Assembly (NCBI GenBank): GCA_903861645.1
Contig: CAIOVE010000031.1
Coordinates: forward strand, 1 to 44,414
DNA: 44,414 bases
DNA from: an uncultured Hyphomicrobiales bacterium
Lineage (GTDB): Bacteria; Pseudomonadota; Alphaproteobacteria; Rhizobiales; Beijerinckiaceae
Reading direction: 5' to 3'
Shown here: positions 7,533 through 16,678 of the stretch, piece by piece
Layout: each line of letters begins with the position of its first letter
Position numbering within the stretch: position 1 is the stretch's first letter
Position numbers and translations under genes: made by a program
Notes under the pieces: generated by a model
What the model was told of the DNA's origin: nothing
What the model saw: only the letters and a program-made list of their open reading frames with translations
Databases searched by the model: none

Positions 7533-8420
7533 ATGCGTCCCATATCCGATCTGCTCGCGGGCCGCCTCTCCGGCGCCACGACGCTCTGTCACTGCTGGCG
7601 ATTGACCTTGCGCGACGGAGGCCAAATGGGCTTCACCGATCACGATGGCGACCTGACGTTCGATGGCGTGAACTTTCTTGCTGGCTCGGGTCTCGATCCA
7701 AGCGCGATGGAGAGCGACGGCGGCTTTGTCATCGGCGGGGGCGAGGTTTCGGGCGCGTTGACCTCCGCCGCTTTGACGGAAGCGGATATCGCCGCGGGCC
7801 GCTACGATGGCGCCAGCGTCGAGACATGGTTGGTCGACTGGATGGCCGTGGATGCGCGCGTGCTGCTCGACACGGGCGTCATCGGAGAGGTCAGGCGTTC
7901 GGAATTCGCGTTCACCGCCGAAATTCGTTCGATTACGCATGAACTCGACCAACCGGTCGGGCGTTATTTTCAATCTGGTTGCGCGGCGGACCTGGGCGAT
8001 GTCCGATGTCGCGTCGACACGACGGATCCCGCTTTTCGGGCAAGCGGCCGGATCGTTTCCACGGATGGGCGGATGACGCTGTCCCTGGACGCGATGGGAT
8101 ATGCGGATGGTTGGTTTACAAATGGCGTCGCGCAATTCGTCGAGGGAGTGAACGCCGGACTGAAAGTTGCGATCAAGTCACACGTTGCCGAGCCGGACGG
8201 GATGACGATCGCGCTCTGGACCCCGATCTCCCGCACCATCGCCGTTGGCGATCTCATTATCCTGATAGCCGGATGCGACAAGAGGTTGACGACGTGCGCC
8301 GGCAAGTTCGCGAACCAGATTAATTTTCGTGGTTTTCCGCATATCCCCGGCATTGACGTTCTTCTGTCCTACGCCAACGCCAACATGCCGGCGATGGATG
8401 GCGGGAGCCTGTTTCGGTGA
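7533..8420 (+). CDS. DUF2163 / BR0599-family tail hub protein, GTA g13-like
   Basis: A 295-residue protein starting MRPISDLLAGRLSGATTLCH. It contains CWRLTLRDGGQMGFTDHDGD and the cysteine-bearing QSGCAADLGDVRC. Further cysteines lie near the C-terminus in GCDKRLTTCAGKFAN, typical of the DUF2163 family, whose hub proteins carry an Fe-S cluster or structural metal bound by conserved cysteines. The final block RGFPHIPGIDVLL is also family-like. The ATG at 7533 follows GAGG by 4 nt. The gene ends in a 4-nt GTGA overlap with the peptidase gene. Confidence 0.92.
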   Translation: MRPISDLLAGRLSGATTLCHCWRLTLRDGGQMGFTDHDGDLTFDGVNFLAGSGLDPSAMESDGGFVIGGGEVSGALTSAALTEADIAAGRYDGASVETWLVDWMAVDARVLLDTGVIGEVRRSEFAFTAEIRSITHELDQPVGRYFQSGCAADLGDVRCRVDTTDPAFRASGRIVSTDGRMTLSLDAMGYADGWFTNGVAQFVEGVNAGLKVAIKSHVAEPDGMTIALWTPISRTIAVGDLIILIAGCDKRLTTCAGKFANQINFRGFPHIPGIDVLLSYANANMPAMDGGSLFR

Positions 8421-8854
8421 GCGCGCTTAATCGGGCGCTGATCGTGGCGCGCGCGCGCGCGTGGATTGGCACGCCCTATCTGCATCAGGCTTCGGTCCTT
8501 GGCGTTGGTTGCGACTGCCTTGGGCTGGTGCGCGGCGTGTGGCGCGAGGTCGTCGGGCCTGAACCCGAGGCCGCCGGCCCCTACTCGCCCGACTGGGCCG
8601 AGGCGAGCCGCGAGGAGAGGCTCGCAAAGGCGGGCGCGCGGCACTTTGACATGGTCGACGTCGCGAGGCTCCGGCCCGGCGACGTGTTGCTGTTTCGCTG
8701 GCGCGCCGACACGCCCGCCAAACATCTGGCCATCGCGACGGCTGATGACACGATGGTTCACGCGCACGATGGCGCGCGCGTTTGCGAGGTCGCCATTTCG
8801 CCCTGGTGGCGACGACGGCTGGCTTATGCGTTCGCCTTTCCCGGCGTCGACTGA
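8417..8854 (+). CDS. NlpC/P60-family tail peptidase, GTA g14-like
   Basis: A 145-residue cysteine peptidase. In GTAs and phages, tail-tip proteins of this type locally open peptidoglycan during DNA entry. The catalytic Cys34 is in GCDCLGLVRGVWREV; His103 is in AKHLAIA and a third polar residue lies near His115 in VHAHDGARV. PGDVLLFRW is the strand preceding the catalytic His. The start is GTG at 8417, overlapping the previous stop (GTGA). It lies directly before the megatron-like g15, as in RcGTA. Confidence 0.93.
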   Translation: MSALNRALIVARARAWIGTPYLHQASVLGVGCDCLGLVRGVWREVVGPEPEAAGPYSPDWAEASREERLAKAGARHFDMVDVARLRPGDVLLFRWRADTPAKHLAIATADDTMVHAHDGARVCEVAISPWWRRRLAYAFAFPGVD

Positions 8855-8881
8855 ACGCGCCGACGATACGAGGTTCATTGC

Positions 8882-11800
8882 ATGGCGACTCTTGTTTTGC
8901 AGGCGGCCGGCGGCTTCGTCGGCGGCCTTGTCGGCGGTCCTGTTGGCGCCCTGCTTGGGCGCGCCGTCGGCGCGACGCTCGGCGCGGTGGTCGATCAGTC
9001 GCTGTTTGGCGTCGGGGCGAAGCACTCGGTCGGTCCGCGCCTGACGACGCTCGCCGGACTGACGTCGAGCGAGGGCGCGGCGGTTCCACGCGTTTACGGG
9101 CGGGCGCGCGTCGGCGGGCAGTTGATCTGGGCGACGCGTTTCATTGAAACGTCGAATGAGCAGCGCGCGGGCGGCAAGGGCGGCGGCGGCGCGTCGCAAA
9201 CAAGCTATAATTACGCCGCGAATTTCGCGGTCGGGCTGTGCGAGGGTCCGATCGCGATGGTGCGGCGCGTTTGGGCCGATGGACAGGAGATCGATCCATC
9301 GACGGTTACGATGCGGGTTTATCGCGGCGATGAATCGCAGACGCCGGATCCGCTGATCGTCGCGAAGGAGGGCGCGATCAACGCGCCCGCCTATCGAGGC
9401 CTCGCCTATATCGTGTTCGAGCAGATGCCGCTCGCCAACTTCGGCAATCGCATTCCGCAATTGTCGTTCGAGGTGCTACGCCCCATCGAGGGGCTTGGCT
9501 CGCTGATCCGTGGCGTTTGCCTCATTCCCGGGGCCACCGAATTCGGTTATTCGCCGGTGGCCATCCGCTCGGCGCCCACGCAAGGCGCGACCGCCTGGGA
9601 AAACAGGCACTTGTTGAGCGCGCCAAGCGACTGGACGGCGTCTCTCGACGCCTTGCAGGCGCTCTGCCCGAATTTGACGAGCGTGGCGTTGGTTGTTTCA
9701 TGGTTTGGCGACGATCTGCGGGCGAGCCATTGCACGGTGGCGCCACGCGTGGAACTGGCCGCGAAAACGACCGTCGGCGCCGAATGGTCGGTTGACGGAC
9801 TGACGCGGGCGAGCGCGCGTATCGTCAGTCAGGCTGATGGTGCGCCCGCCTATGGGGGCACGCCGAGCGACGACTCGGTGCTCGCCGCTATCGCCGACTT
9901 GCGCGCGCGCGGGCTGTCCGTCGTGCTTTATCCGTTCATGATGATGGACGTGCCGCCATCGAACACATTGCCCGATCCGTGGACAGGAGCCGGCGCGCAG
10001 CCGGCCTATCCGTGGCGTGGGCGCATCACGTGCGACCCCGCGCCAGGCGTTGCGGGCTCGCCGGATGGAACAGCCGCGGCCACCGATCAGGTCGGCGCGT
10101 TTTTTGGTTCCGGTTCGCCGTCGCCGTCCGAGTTTTCCTACCGTCGATTTGTCCTCCACTACGCGCGACTGTGCGCGGCGGCCGGCGGGGTCGACGCCAT
10201 GTTGATTGGCTCGGAACTGGCGTCGCTGACGCGCGTGCGCTCGGCCAGCGGCGTCTATCCAGCGGCGAACGCGCTCGCGGCGCTGGCGAACGATGTCAAG
10301 GCCATCGTGGGGTCGGGCGTGAAAGTGTCATATGGCGCGGATTGGACGGAGTATGGCGCTCATGTCCTGTCGGACGGCGCCGAGGTAAGGTTCCCCCTCG
10401 ATGTGTTGTGGTCGTCGCCCGCCGTCGATTTCGTTGGACTGGACGCGTATTTCCCATTGAGCGACTGGCGCGATGGCGACGCGCATCTGGATGTCGCCGT
10501 CGCGCGCGCCGTGCATGACATCGACTATCTGCGCGCGAGGGTGGCGAGCGGCGAGGGTTACGACTGGTATTACGCCGATGACGCGTCGCGTCGCGCGCAA
10601 GGTCGACTACCCATCACGGACGGACTCGCGGGCAAGCCGTGGGTATTCCGCCCCAAGGATCTGGTGGGTTGGTGGTCGAATCGGCATTTCGAACGCGTGG
10701 GCAACGTCGAACTGCCGACGCACACGGGGTGGAGTCCGGCGGGCAAGCCGATCTGGTTGATGGAGTTGGGCTGCCCCGCGATCGATCGCGGGGCCAACGC
10801 GCCAAATGTTTTTCCGGACTCGAAATCGTCGGCGTCCGGCTTGCCGCCATTTTCGCGTGGCTTTCGCGATGACCTCATGCAGGCGCGCGCCATCGAGGCG
10901 ATGATTTCGCATTTCGACCCCGCGACCACGGCCGCCAATCCGCCTTCGCCCGTTTATGGCGGGGCCATGATCGACACGTCGCGCATGCATGTCTGGGCCT
11001 GGGACGCGCGGCCATTTCCATCATTTCCCGCCATGTCCGGCGTCTGGAACGACGCGGGCAACTGGGAAACCGGACATTGGCTAACGGGTCGTCTCGAGGG
11101 CGTGGCGATCGACCGTCTTGTCGAGACGATCATCAACGACGCGCGCCCCGGCGAGGCGCCCATCGAACGTCCCGCCATCGACGGTTTCCTCGATGGCTAT
11201 GCCCTCGACAAGGTGATGTCGCCGCGCGACGCGTTGACGCCGCTGGCGTCGATGTTCGGCTTCGACGCCATTGCATCGGGCGGTCGTCTTCGCTTTTCGG
11301 CGATCGCGTCATTGGCGGTGGTCGAATTGACCGCCGACGATCTGGCGCCCGACGACAACGGCGCGCTGGTTTCGTTGACGCGCGCGCAGGAAAGCGAAAC
11401 GCCCAACGAAATCGAGTTATCGTTCACCAATGGCGATCTCGATTATCGCGCGAGCGCCGTGATGTCGCGCCGCATCGAGGGTGGCTCGCGTCGTCAAGCC
11501 TCCACCGAGGCGGCGATCGTCACGAATGCATCGAGCGCCCAGCATCTGCTTGATACCTGGCTGCGCGATCTCTGGGTTTCGCGAGAGACGGCGACATTCT
11601 CCACGCGGCCAGGATTGATCGCCATCGAGGTGGGCGACATCGTGGCGTTGCCGGTTGATGGCGCGCGACGGCTTTTTCGCGTCACGCGCGCCACGGACGC
11701 CAAGGCGAGGAGTTTCGAGGCCCGCGCGGTCGAACCCGATGTGTTCGACGCGGCGCCGCCGCGTCTGGCGCGGCCCGTCATGCTGGCGCCGCGATTGCCC

Positions 11801-12736
11801 GGGCCGCCCGATGTCAAGGTGCTCGATCTCGCCATCGCCCGGGACACGCCGACGACATTGCAATATGTCGCCGCTTTCGCCGATCCGTGGTCGGGACCGC
11901 AGGCATTATGGCGCGCGTCTGGCGAGGCGAGCTTCGAACTCGCGCAAATCATCGAACGGCGCGCGACGATTGGCGTTACGCTGGACGATCTGCGACCCGG
12001 TCCTGTTGGTCGATACGATAACGCGAACGCGTTTCGGGTCGCGCTGGCGGGTGGCGCTCTGGCGGCGGTCACGGATGCGCAAATGCTTGGCGGCGCCAAC
12101 CGCGCGGCCGTGCGTGGCGTCGATGGCGCGTGGGAAATCATCGGCTTCGCGCGGGCCGATCTTGTCGCTGCCAACGTTTGGCGGTTGTCGCGCTTGCTGC
12201 GCGGACTTGGCGGGCAGGAATATCTGGCCAATCGAACCCTTCCGTCCGGCGCCGATTTCGTTCTTCTCGATGGCGGCGTCGCGCCGCTTGTCGCGGGATT
12301 GGCTGAATGGAACACGCCGCGTCAATGGCGGCTTGGACCAGCCGACATGAATTATGTCGACGCACGGTTCACCGGGTTCTCAACCAGCGCCACGGCGTTG
12401 GCCTTGCGTCCTTTCGCGCCGACGCGCGCGGCGGCGCGTCGTGGTCCGGATGGCGTCGCGATCTCGTTCATTCGGCGTGGGCGCGTTGAGGCCGATGCGT
12501 GGGAGCCCATCGATGTTCCGCTTGGCGAGGACATCGAGCGCTACGAAATCGACATTCTCGATGGCGACATGGTCAGGCGCACGCTTGTTGCGTCCGCGCC
12601 GTCGCTTACCTACGCGTCGGCCGATGAAATCGCCGACTTCGGCGCGCCGGTCGCCACGCTCGACCTGCGGATACAGCAGATGAGCGCAACGGCGGGACGG
12701 GGCTTTCCGCTCGCCACGACCGTCGTCGTCGACTGA
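8882..12736 (+). CDS. Large tail fibre/host-specificity protein with TIM-barrel-like domain, GTA g15-like
   Basis: A 1284-residue protein, close to the usual size of the RcGTA g15 megatron. The N-terminus (1-45) is a glycine-rich hydrophobic segment, GGFVGGLVGGPVGALLGRAV. The GTA TIM-barrel-like region spans roughly residues 215-700, with YPFMMMDVPP, DFVGLDAYFPLSDWRDGD, KPWVFRPKDLVGWWSNRH and WLMELGCPAIDRGANAPNVF. After it come the tail-hub blocks (DGYALDKVMSPRDALTPLAS at about 765-785) and beta-rich C-terminal domains. The protein should form the baseplate spike/host-contact structure. The ATG at 8882 is 27 nt after the peptidase stop. Confidence 0.94.
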   Translation: MATLVLQAAGGFVGGLVGGPVGALLGRAVGATLGAVVDQSLFGVGAKHSVGPRLTTLAGLTSSEGAAVPRVYGRARVGGQLIWATRFIETSNEQRAGGKGGGGASQTSYNYAANFAVGLCEGPIAMVRRVWADGQEIDPSTVTMRVYRGDESQTPDPLIVAKEGAINAPAYRGLAYIVFEQMPLANFGNRIPQLSFEVLRPIEGLGSLIRGVCLIPGATEFGYSPVAIRSAPTQGATAWENRHLLSAPSDWTASLDALQALCPNLTSVALVVSWFGDDLRASHCTVAPRVELAAKTTVGAEWSVDGLTRASARIVSQADGAPAYGGTPSDDSVLAAIADLRARGLSVVLYPFMMMDVPPSNTLPDPWTGAGAQPAYPWRGRITCDPAPGVAGSPDGTAAATDQVGAFFGSGSPSPSEFSYRRFVLHYARLCAAAGGVDAMLIGSELASLTRVRSASGVYPAANALAALANDVKAIVGSGVKVSYGADWTEYGAHVLSDGAEVRFPLDVLWSSPAVDFVGLDAYFPLSDWRDGDAHLDVAVARAVHDIDYLRARVASGEGYDWYYADDASRRAQGRLPITDGLAGKPWVFRPKDLVGWWSNRHFERVGNVELPTHTGWSPAGKPIWLMELGCPAIDRGANAPNVFPDSKSSASGLPPFSRGFRDDLMQARAIEAMISHFDPATTAANPPSPVYGGAMIDTSRMHVWAWDARPFPSFPAMSGVWNDAGNWETGHWLTGRLEGVAIDRLVETIINDARPGEAPIERPAIDGFLDGYALDKVMSPRDALTPLASMFGFDAIASGGRLRFSAIASLAVVELTADDLAPDDNGALVSLTRAQESETPNEIELSFTNGDLDYRASAVMSRRIEGGSRRQASTEAAIVTNASSAQHLLDTWLRDLWVSRETATFSTRPGLIAIEVGDIVALPVDGARRLFRVTRATDAKARSFEARAVEPDVFDAAPPRLARPVMLAPRLPGPPDVKVLDLAIARDTPTTLQYVAAFADPWSGPQALWRASGEASFELAQIIERRATIGVTLDDLRPGPVGRYDNANAFRVALAGGALAAVTDAQMLGGANRAAVRGVDGAWEIIGFARADLVAANVWRLSRLLRGLGGQEYLANRTLPSGADFVLLDGGVAPLVAGLAEWNTPRQWRLGPADMNYVDARFTGFSTSATALALRPFAPTRAAARRGPDGVAISFIRRGRVEADAWEPIDVPLGEDIERYEIDILDGDMVRRTLVASAPSLTYASADEIADFGAPVATLDLRIQQMSATAGRGFPLATTVVVD

Positions 12737-12772
12737 GACCACTCGTTTTCATTCCAGACAAGGAAGGCGCGC

Positions 12773-15232
12773 ATGAGCGATACGCCCAATCTCGGCTTGC
12801 CCTATATCGACGCCGCGCAGGCGCAGAAGCACGTCACCCATAATGACGCGCTTTCGGAACTCGACGCGGTCGTGAACCTTGCGGTCAAGCAGCGCAACAT
12901 CACGTCCGCGCCATCGGCGCCCTTGGCGGGGGATCGCTATATCGTTGGCGTCGGCGGGGTCGGCGCGTTCGCCGGGCACGACGGCGCGGTGGCCTATTTC
13001 GTCGACGGCGCCTGGCTTTTCGCGACGCCACGATCGGGCTGGCGATGTTTCGTCGAGAGCGAATCCGCCCTTCTGATTTTCATCGCGGGCGCCTGGGTCG
13101 ACGCGGGCGCGGCGATTCACGCGTTGCAAAATCTGTCGACGCTGGGCGTTGGCGTCGTCGCCGACGCGTCTCATCCGCTATCGGCGAAGCTGAACGGGGC
13201 GCTGTTCACCGCGCTTTCCAGCGCCGAGGGCGGCTCGGGCGATCTGCGCCTGACGCTGAACAAGAGTTCGGCGGCGAACACGGCTTCACAGATTTATCAG
13301 GACGGCTATTCCGGTCGCGCCGAGACCGGGCTTTGCGGCGACGATCATTTTCACGTCAGGGTATCTTCCGATGGCGCGGTCTGGCGCGACGCGATCAATG
13401 TGGACCCCGCGACTGGCTTGGTCTCATTCCCCGCTGGTGTCGCTGGCGGGTTGAACACGATCTGGAATGGCGTTGGCGCGCCTTCCGCGAGCATTGGCGT
13501 CGTGGGGGACTTCTATCTCGACACAGCAAACGCGCGGATTTACGGTCCGAGGGCCGCGGGTGGCTGGCCGACAGCGGGACTTTCGTTGGTTGGACCCGCT
13601 GGAGCGACCGGCGGCGTCGGGCCACAAGGGCCCGTGGGTCCGGCTGGCGTCGTGGGGCCCGCGGGCACCGTCGGGCCTCAGGGACCGGCGGGTGCGAATG
13701 GCATATCGCGGTTGAATCGCGCGCCCACGATCAGCGATGACCAATCCATTGGCTATGCCGCGAACTCGACATGGCTGAACGCCGGCAATGGCGATGTCTG
13801 GCAGTGTCTGGCGTCGACGACCGGCGCCGCGGCGTGGCAGAAAACGGGAGCTTCGCGCGCGCTTCCGCTTGACGCCGCGCCATCCGCCGCGGCGGCCTAT
13901 GGCGTCACGCGCCTGCGTCGCGCCTACGCGGGCAATGCGTTTCAGATCAAGCGCCTCTCGGATAACACAACGCTTGACGTTGGCTTCGTCAACGATGTCG
14001 CCGACTTCGGCGCGGCGGACGCGTTCTGTCAGGGAACGACGGGCGTATTCGCCAAATGGTACGATCAGTCAGGCAATGGCCTTGACGCGCTCGCCGGCGC
14101 CAATCCGCCGCGTCTGACATTCAATACGGTCAACGGCTTTCGCGCGATATCATTTTCAACGCTTGGCGGCGCCTATCAATCGTTCAATGTGCCCGCGGGC
14201 CTCTCGCTCGCGCGCAACAATTATTCCGTCTTCATGGTTATGATGTCGACGGGGCACGCGCAGGGACAGACAAGTTATGTCGTTAATGGCACGGACGCGT
14301 CGTACCTCAACAACTCGCTGCTGATCAGCGCCAACACAGGCCGGTTTCAGGCCGTGGCCAACGCGTTTCCTGTTTTCTTCAACGCCGACGCGGAACCGAC
14401 GGCGCTTATTCTGTCGTCGGGCAACACGAGCCTGACCCTGACGGCCAATGAACAGAGCGCGACCGCGGCGGCGCCATTGACCGCCTCGAGCCTCGTTGGC
14501 GGAGCCATCGGCCTTTATTCCGGTTACCTTTTCATGGGCGAGGCGATGGCCTGCGCGTTTTATGCGCGCGCGCTGTCGTCCACCGAAACGTCCTCGCTCA
14601 AGAACGCCGCCTATCAGCAGTTTCGGATGACTCCGCAACTGCTGGACCGGCTCGTTCTGATCGCCGACAGCATTGGCGCGGGCGCCGACGCCGATGTCGC
14701 GATGCCCTGGTCGCGGCAGGCGCGCGATCTTTTCACGACACGACCCTGGCGTATTTTCAACCAGGGCGCGTCGGGTCAGACGGCGGCGTGGTTTGACGCC
14801 AATTACGCCGCCAACACGGGGCCTTTGAAACAGGCGGGCGTTCGCAACATCTTGATCATCAGTCTTGGCACGAACGACATCGCGGCCGGGACCGCGGCGA
14901 CCGCCATATACGCCTCGTTGAGCAGCCTTGTCGGCAAGGCGAGGGCGACGGGTTACACCGATATCGGCATGGCGACCATTCTGCCGCGCTCCAACACAAC
15001 GCTCGCGGGCGGCGGCGCGGCGCAGGAAACGGTGCGGCTCGCCCTGAACACGCTCATTCGCGCGAATGGCGCGGGCGCGGACTTTATCGTCGATGTCGGC
15101 GCGGATTCCGTCATGGGCGCCTATGCGAATGTTGGCGACGCGACACTTTATGTCGGCGGCCTGCATCCCACGGCAAGAGGGCAGGCTTATCTCGCGCGCG
15201 TTTACGCCGCGGCGATCAATGCCAGGGTCTAG
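12773..15232 (+). CDS. DUF2793 tail protein with collagen-like, arabinofuranosidase-like and SGNH hydrolase regions
   Basis: An 819-residue mosaic. Residues 1-110 are DUF2793 (MSDTPNLGLPYIDAAQAQKH), a common phage tail-fibre anchor. Residues 274-312 are 13 consecutive Gly-X-Y triplets rich in GPA/GPQ, collagen-like (nt 13592-13708). About 365-600 resemble the alpha-L-arabinofuranosidase B lectin-like fold (YGVTRLRRAYAGNAFQIKRL, KWYDQSGNGLDA). The C-terminus (about 625-819) is an SGNH/GDSL esterase: Ser633 in IADSIGAG, GTND at 699-702 and His798 in GGLHPT. The Asp normally three residues before the catalytic His is Gly here. It is probably a receptor-binding or glycan-modifying tail component; the assignment of the middle region is less certain. 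Confidence 0.85.
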   Translation: MSDTPNLGLPYIDAAQAQKHVTHNDALSELDAVVNLAVKQRNITSAPSAPLAGDRYIVGVGGVGAFAGHDGAVAYFVDGAWLFATPRSGWRCFVESESALLIFIAGAWVDAGAAIHALQNLSTLGVGVVADASHPLSAKLNGALFTALSSAEGGSGDLRLTLNKSSAANTASQIYQDGYSGRAETGLCGDDHFHVRVSSDGAVWRDAINVDPATGLVSFPAGVAGGLNTIWNGVGAPSASIGVVGDFYLDTANARIYGPRAAGGWPTAGLSLVGPAGATGGVGPQGPVGPAGVVGPAGTVGPQGPAGANGISRLNRAPTISDDQSIGYAANSTWLNAGNGDVWQCLASTTGAAAWQKTGASRALPLDAAPSAAAAYGVTRLRRAYAGNAFQIKRLSDNTTLDVGFVNDVADFGAADAFCQGTTGVFAKWYDQSGNGLDALAGANPPRLTFNTVNGFRAISFSTLGGAYQSFNVPAGLSLARNNYSVFMVMMSTGHAQGQTSYVVNGTDASYLNNSLLISANTGRFQAVANAFPVFFNADAEPTALILSSGNTSLTLTANEQSATAAAPLTASSLVGGAIGLYSGYLFMGEAMACAFYARALSSTETSSLKNAAYQQFRMTPQLLDRLVLIADSIGAGADADVAMPWSRQARDLFTTRPWRIFNQGASGQTAAWFDANYAANTGPLKQAGVRNILIISLGTNDIAAGTAATAIYASLSSLVGKARATGYTDIGMATILPRSNTTLAGGGAAQETVRLALNTLIRANGAGADFIVDVGADSVMGAYANVGDATLYVGGLHPTARGQAYLARVYAAAINARV

Positions 15233-15294
15233 GCGGCGAAATTCCCAAAGTCGGGAAGGCGCGGGCGCGCGGGTTCGATAACTGGAGTTTCGAC

Positions 15295-15804
15295 ATGAAC
15301 TGGCCACACGAAAACAACATGCCGGAGATCATTGAGTTCTACGGTGATCCGCGCGGCGGGCACGGTGGCGCCAGCGCGGCGTGGATGGCGGAAAACGTCA
15401 TGCCGCTGACGCCACCCTACGAGATGAAATTCTCGTGGGGGCCGAGGGTCGAACATCTGCTGTTTCACCGCAAGTGCCGCGACGCCTTCGGCGAGGCCTT
15501 GCTGGCGATCAAGAAACTCTACGGCGCGCAATCGGATATCGAGGCGCATCGCCTGCATCTCACGGGCGGGTCGTTCATGTTCCGGCTGATGCGGGGTTCC
15601 TCGACCCGGCTGTCGATCCATTCATGGGCCGCCGCCATCGACATCGATCCGCAACACAATCCGTTTCCGGCCAAATGGCGCCCAGGCTTCATTCCCGCCG
15701 AAGCCGCGGCCTGTTTCGAGAAGTGCGGCCTCGTTTGGCGCGGCGCCAATGGCGATGACGACCCCATGCATTTTCAGGCCGTCGATCATTCCTGGCGCGG
15801 TTGA
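15295..15804 (+). CDS. M15-type D,D- or L,D-peptidase, probable endolysin
   Basis: A 169-residue protein related to the VanY/M15 peptidases, which cut peptide stems of peptidoglycan. The zinc ligands are visible as His109 and Asp116 in SIHSWAAAIDID and His159 in DPMHFQ. There is no signal peptide, so access to the wall would need a holin; a holin-like gene follows immediately (9 nt to its first possible start, 24 nt to the preferred one). Together they look like a lysis unit for particle release. The 62-nt gap after the upstream tail gene holds only a weak TTCCC/GGGAA stem-loop (15242-15257). Confidence 0.88.
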   Translation: MNWPHENNMPEIIEFYGDPRGGHGGASAAWMAENVMPLTPPYEMKFSWGPRVEHLLFHRKCRDAFGEALLAIKKLYGAQSDIEAHRLHLTGGSFMFRLMRGSSTRLSIHSWAAAIDIDPQHNPFPAKWRPGFIPAEAAACFEKCGLVWRGANGDDDPMHFQAVDHSWRG

Positions 15805-15828
15805 TTTTTCACGATGAAAGGACATGAC

Positions 15829-16368
15829 ATGAACGATTGCAAATCGCTTGTTGAAAGCCGCGCCTTCTGGTCGGCGCTTCTGGCGTTGATGGCGAGCGTG
15901 GCGACCGCGTTCCATCTGGCCGGACTCGCGGCGTGGGCGGCGGACGGCTCCACGCTCGATGGCGTCATGAATGGTCTCGCGATGCTCGGCGCCCTTGGCG
16001 CGATTGTGTTTCGTTATCAAGCGACGGCGAGAACCACTTCCATCTTGCCGCCGGGCGTCGGACCGGGCGCCGGCGCGCCCTTGGCGGTCATGTGCATGGC
16101 CCCGATCACGGGTTTATTGGCCGGTTGCTCGGCCAGCCAGCTGGCGGGTTACGCGAGCGCCGCCTCGACGAGCGCCAGCGTTTTGAAGGCGATCGGCGCG
16201 GACGTGGCGCGCATCGATTGCCAGTATGGCGATCTGATCAATGTCGTGGCGAATGATCTGGGCGCGGCCGATCGGGTCAGGGCGACGCTGGCGCGGAACG
16301 CTAGCTTGCTCAAGGACATTTGTCCCAACGCGACCGCGGCCAAGGTCAATGTGACGGCGGGAGGTTGA
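15829..16368 (+). CDS. Holin-like membrane protein fused to a lipoprotein-like C-terminus
   Basis: A 179-residue protein in one frame. The N-terminal part has two hydrophobic segments (about 12-30 and 42-60: SALLALMASVATAFHLAG and GVMNGLAMLGALGAIVF), the shape of a small phage holin. After a proline/glycine linker comes MCMAPITGLLAGCSASQLAG, a textbook lipoprotein signal with lipobox LLAGC, followed by a helical domain with two further cysteines. ATG 15829 is preferred over 15814 because AAAGGA lies just upstream of it. The in-frame ATGs at about 16092-16098 could start a separate lipoprotein. No family name can be assigned with confidence. Confidence 0.6.
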   Translation: MNDCKSLVESRAFWSALLALMASVATAFHLAGLAAWAADGSTLDGVMNGLAMLGALGAIVFRYQATARTTSILPPGVGPGAGAPLAVMCMAPITGLLAGCSASQLAGYASAASTSASVLKAIGADVARIDCQYGDLINVVANDLGAADRVRATLARNASLLKDICPNATAAKVNVTAGG

Positions 16369-16369
16369 G

Positions 16370-16672
16370 ATGAGCATAGATTTGCGCGCCATTGCCGCCG
16401 AGGCGGAGAAGGGTTTGAGAAAATTCAAGGCGCTCGCCGACGCGGTCGCCGGCAATCCGGTGACGCGGGCGATGGAAAGGCTGACGCCTGGATTGTCCGC
16501 CCTCGCGCGCGACGCCGAGGCGGCGGCCCGCGTCGCCAGCGTGCTGGGCGCCGCGGTTCCCGCCCTGCCAGCCCTGATCGCCGGGATCGACGGCTTGCGG
16601 TCGCTGGGGTTCAAGCCGATGGACCCCGCGGACCCGACCTATCTTGAACGCGAGCGCGAACTCGGTGGATGA
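16370..16672 (+). CDS. Small hypothetical protein of the phage-type cassette
   Basis: A 100-residue protein starting MSIDLRAIAAEAEKGLRKFK, almost entirely helical. An alanine/leucine-rich hydrophobic stretch (VASVLGAAVPALPALIAGID, about 57-77) may be membrane-associated. It starts 1 nt after the TGA of the holin/lipoprotein gene, with GGGAGG in the end of that gene as ribosome binding site, so the two are almost certainly cotranslated. It closes the GTA-linked cassette. No function is recognised; a role in lysis or particle release is inference from position only. Confidence 0.6.
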   Translation: MSIDLRAIAAEAEKGLRKFKALADAVAGNPVTRAMERLTPGLSALARDAEAAARVASVLGAAVPALPALIAGIDGLRSLGFKPMDPADPTYLERERELGG

Positions 16673-16678
16673 GCAAAT

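Noticed and set aside
8369-9460. A 363-codon minus-strand frame across g14/g15
   Set aside because: Low-complexity, Arg/Ala-rich shadow of the NlpC and tail genes.
13592-13708. The collagen-like Gly-X-Y tract as a DNA-level repeat array
   Set aside because: The repetition is at protein level with varied codons; no exact DNA repeat unit suggests slippage or CRISPR.
15242-15257. TTCCC...GGGAA stem-loop as a terminator after the large tail protein gene
   Set aside because: Only a 5-bp stem with no T-run, and the lysis genes follow closely; likely chance.
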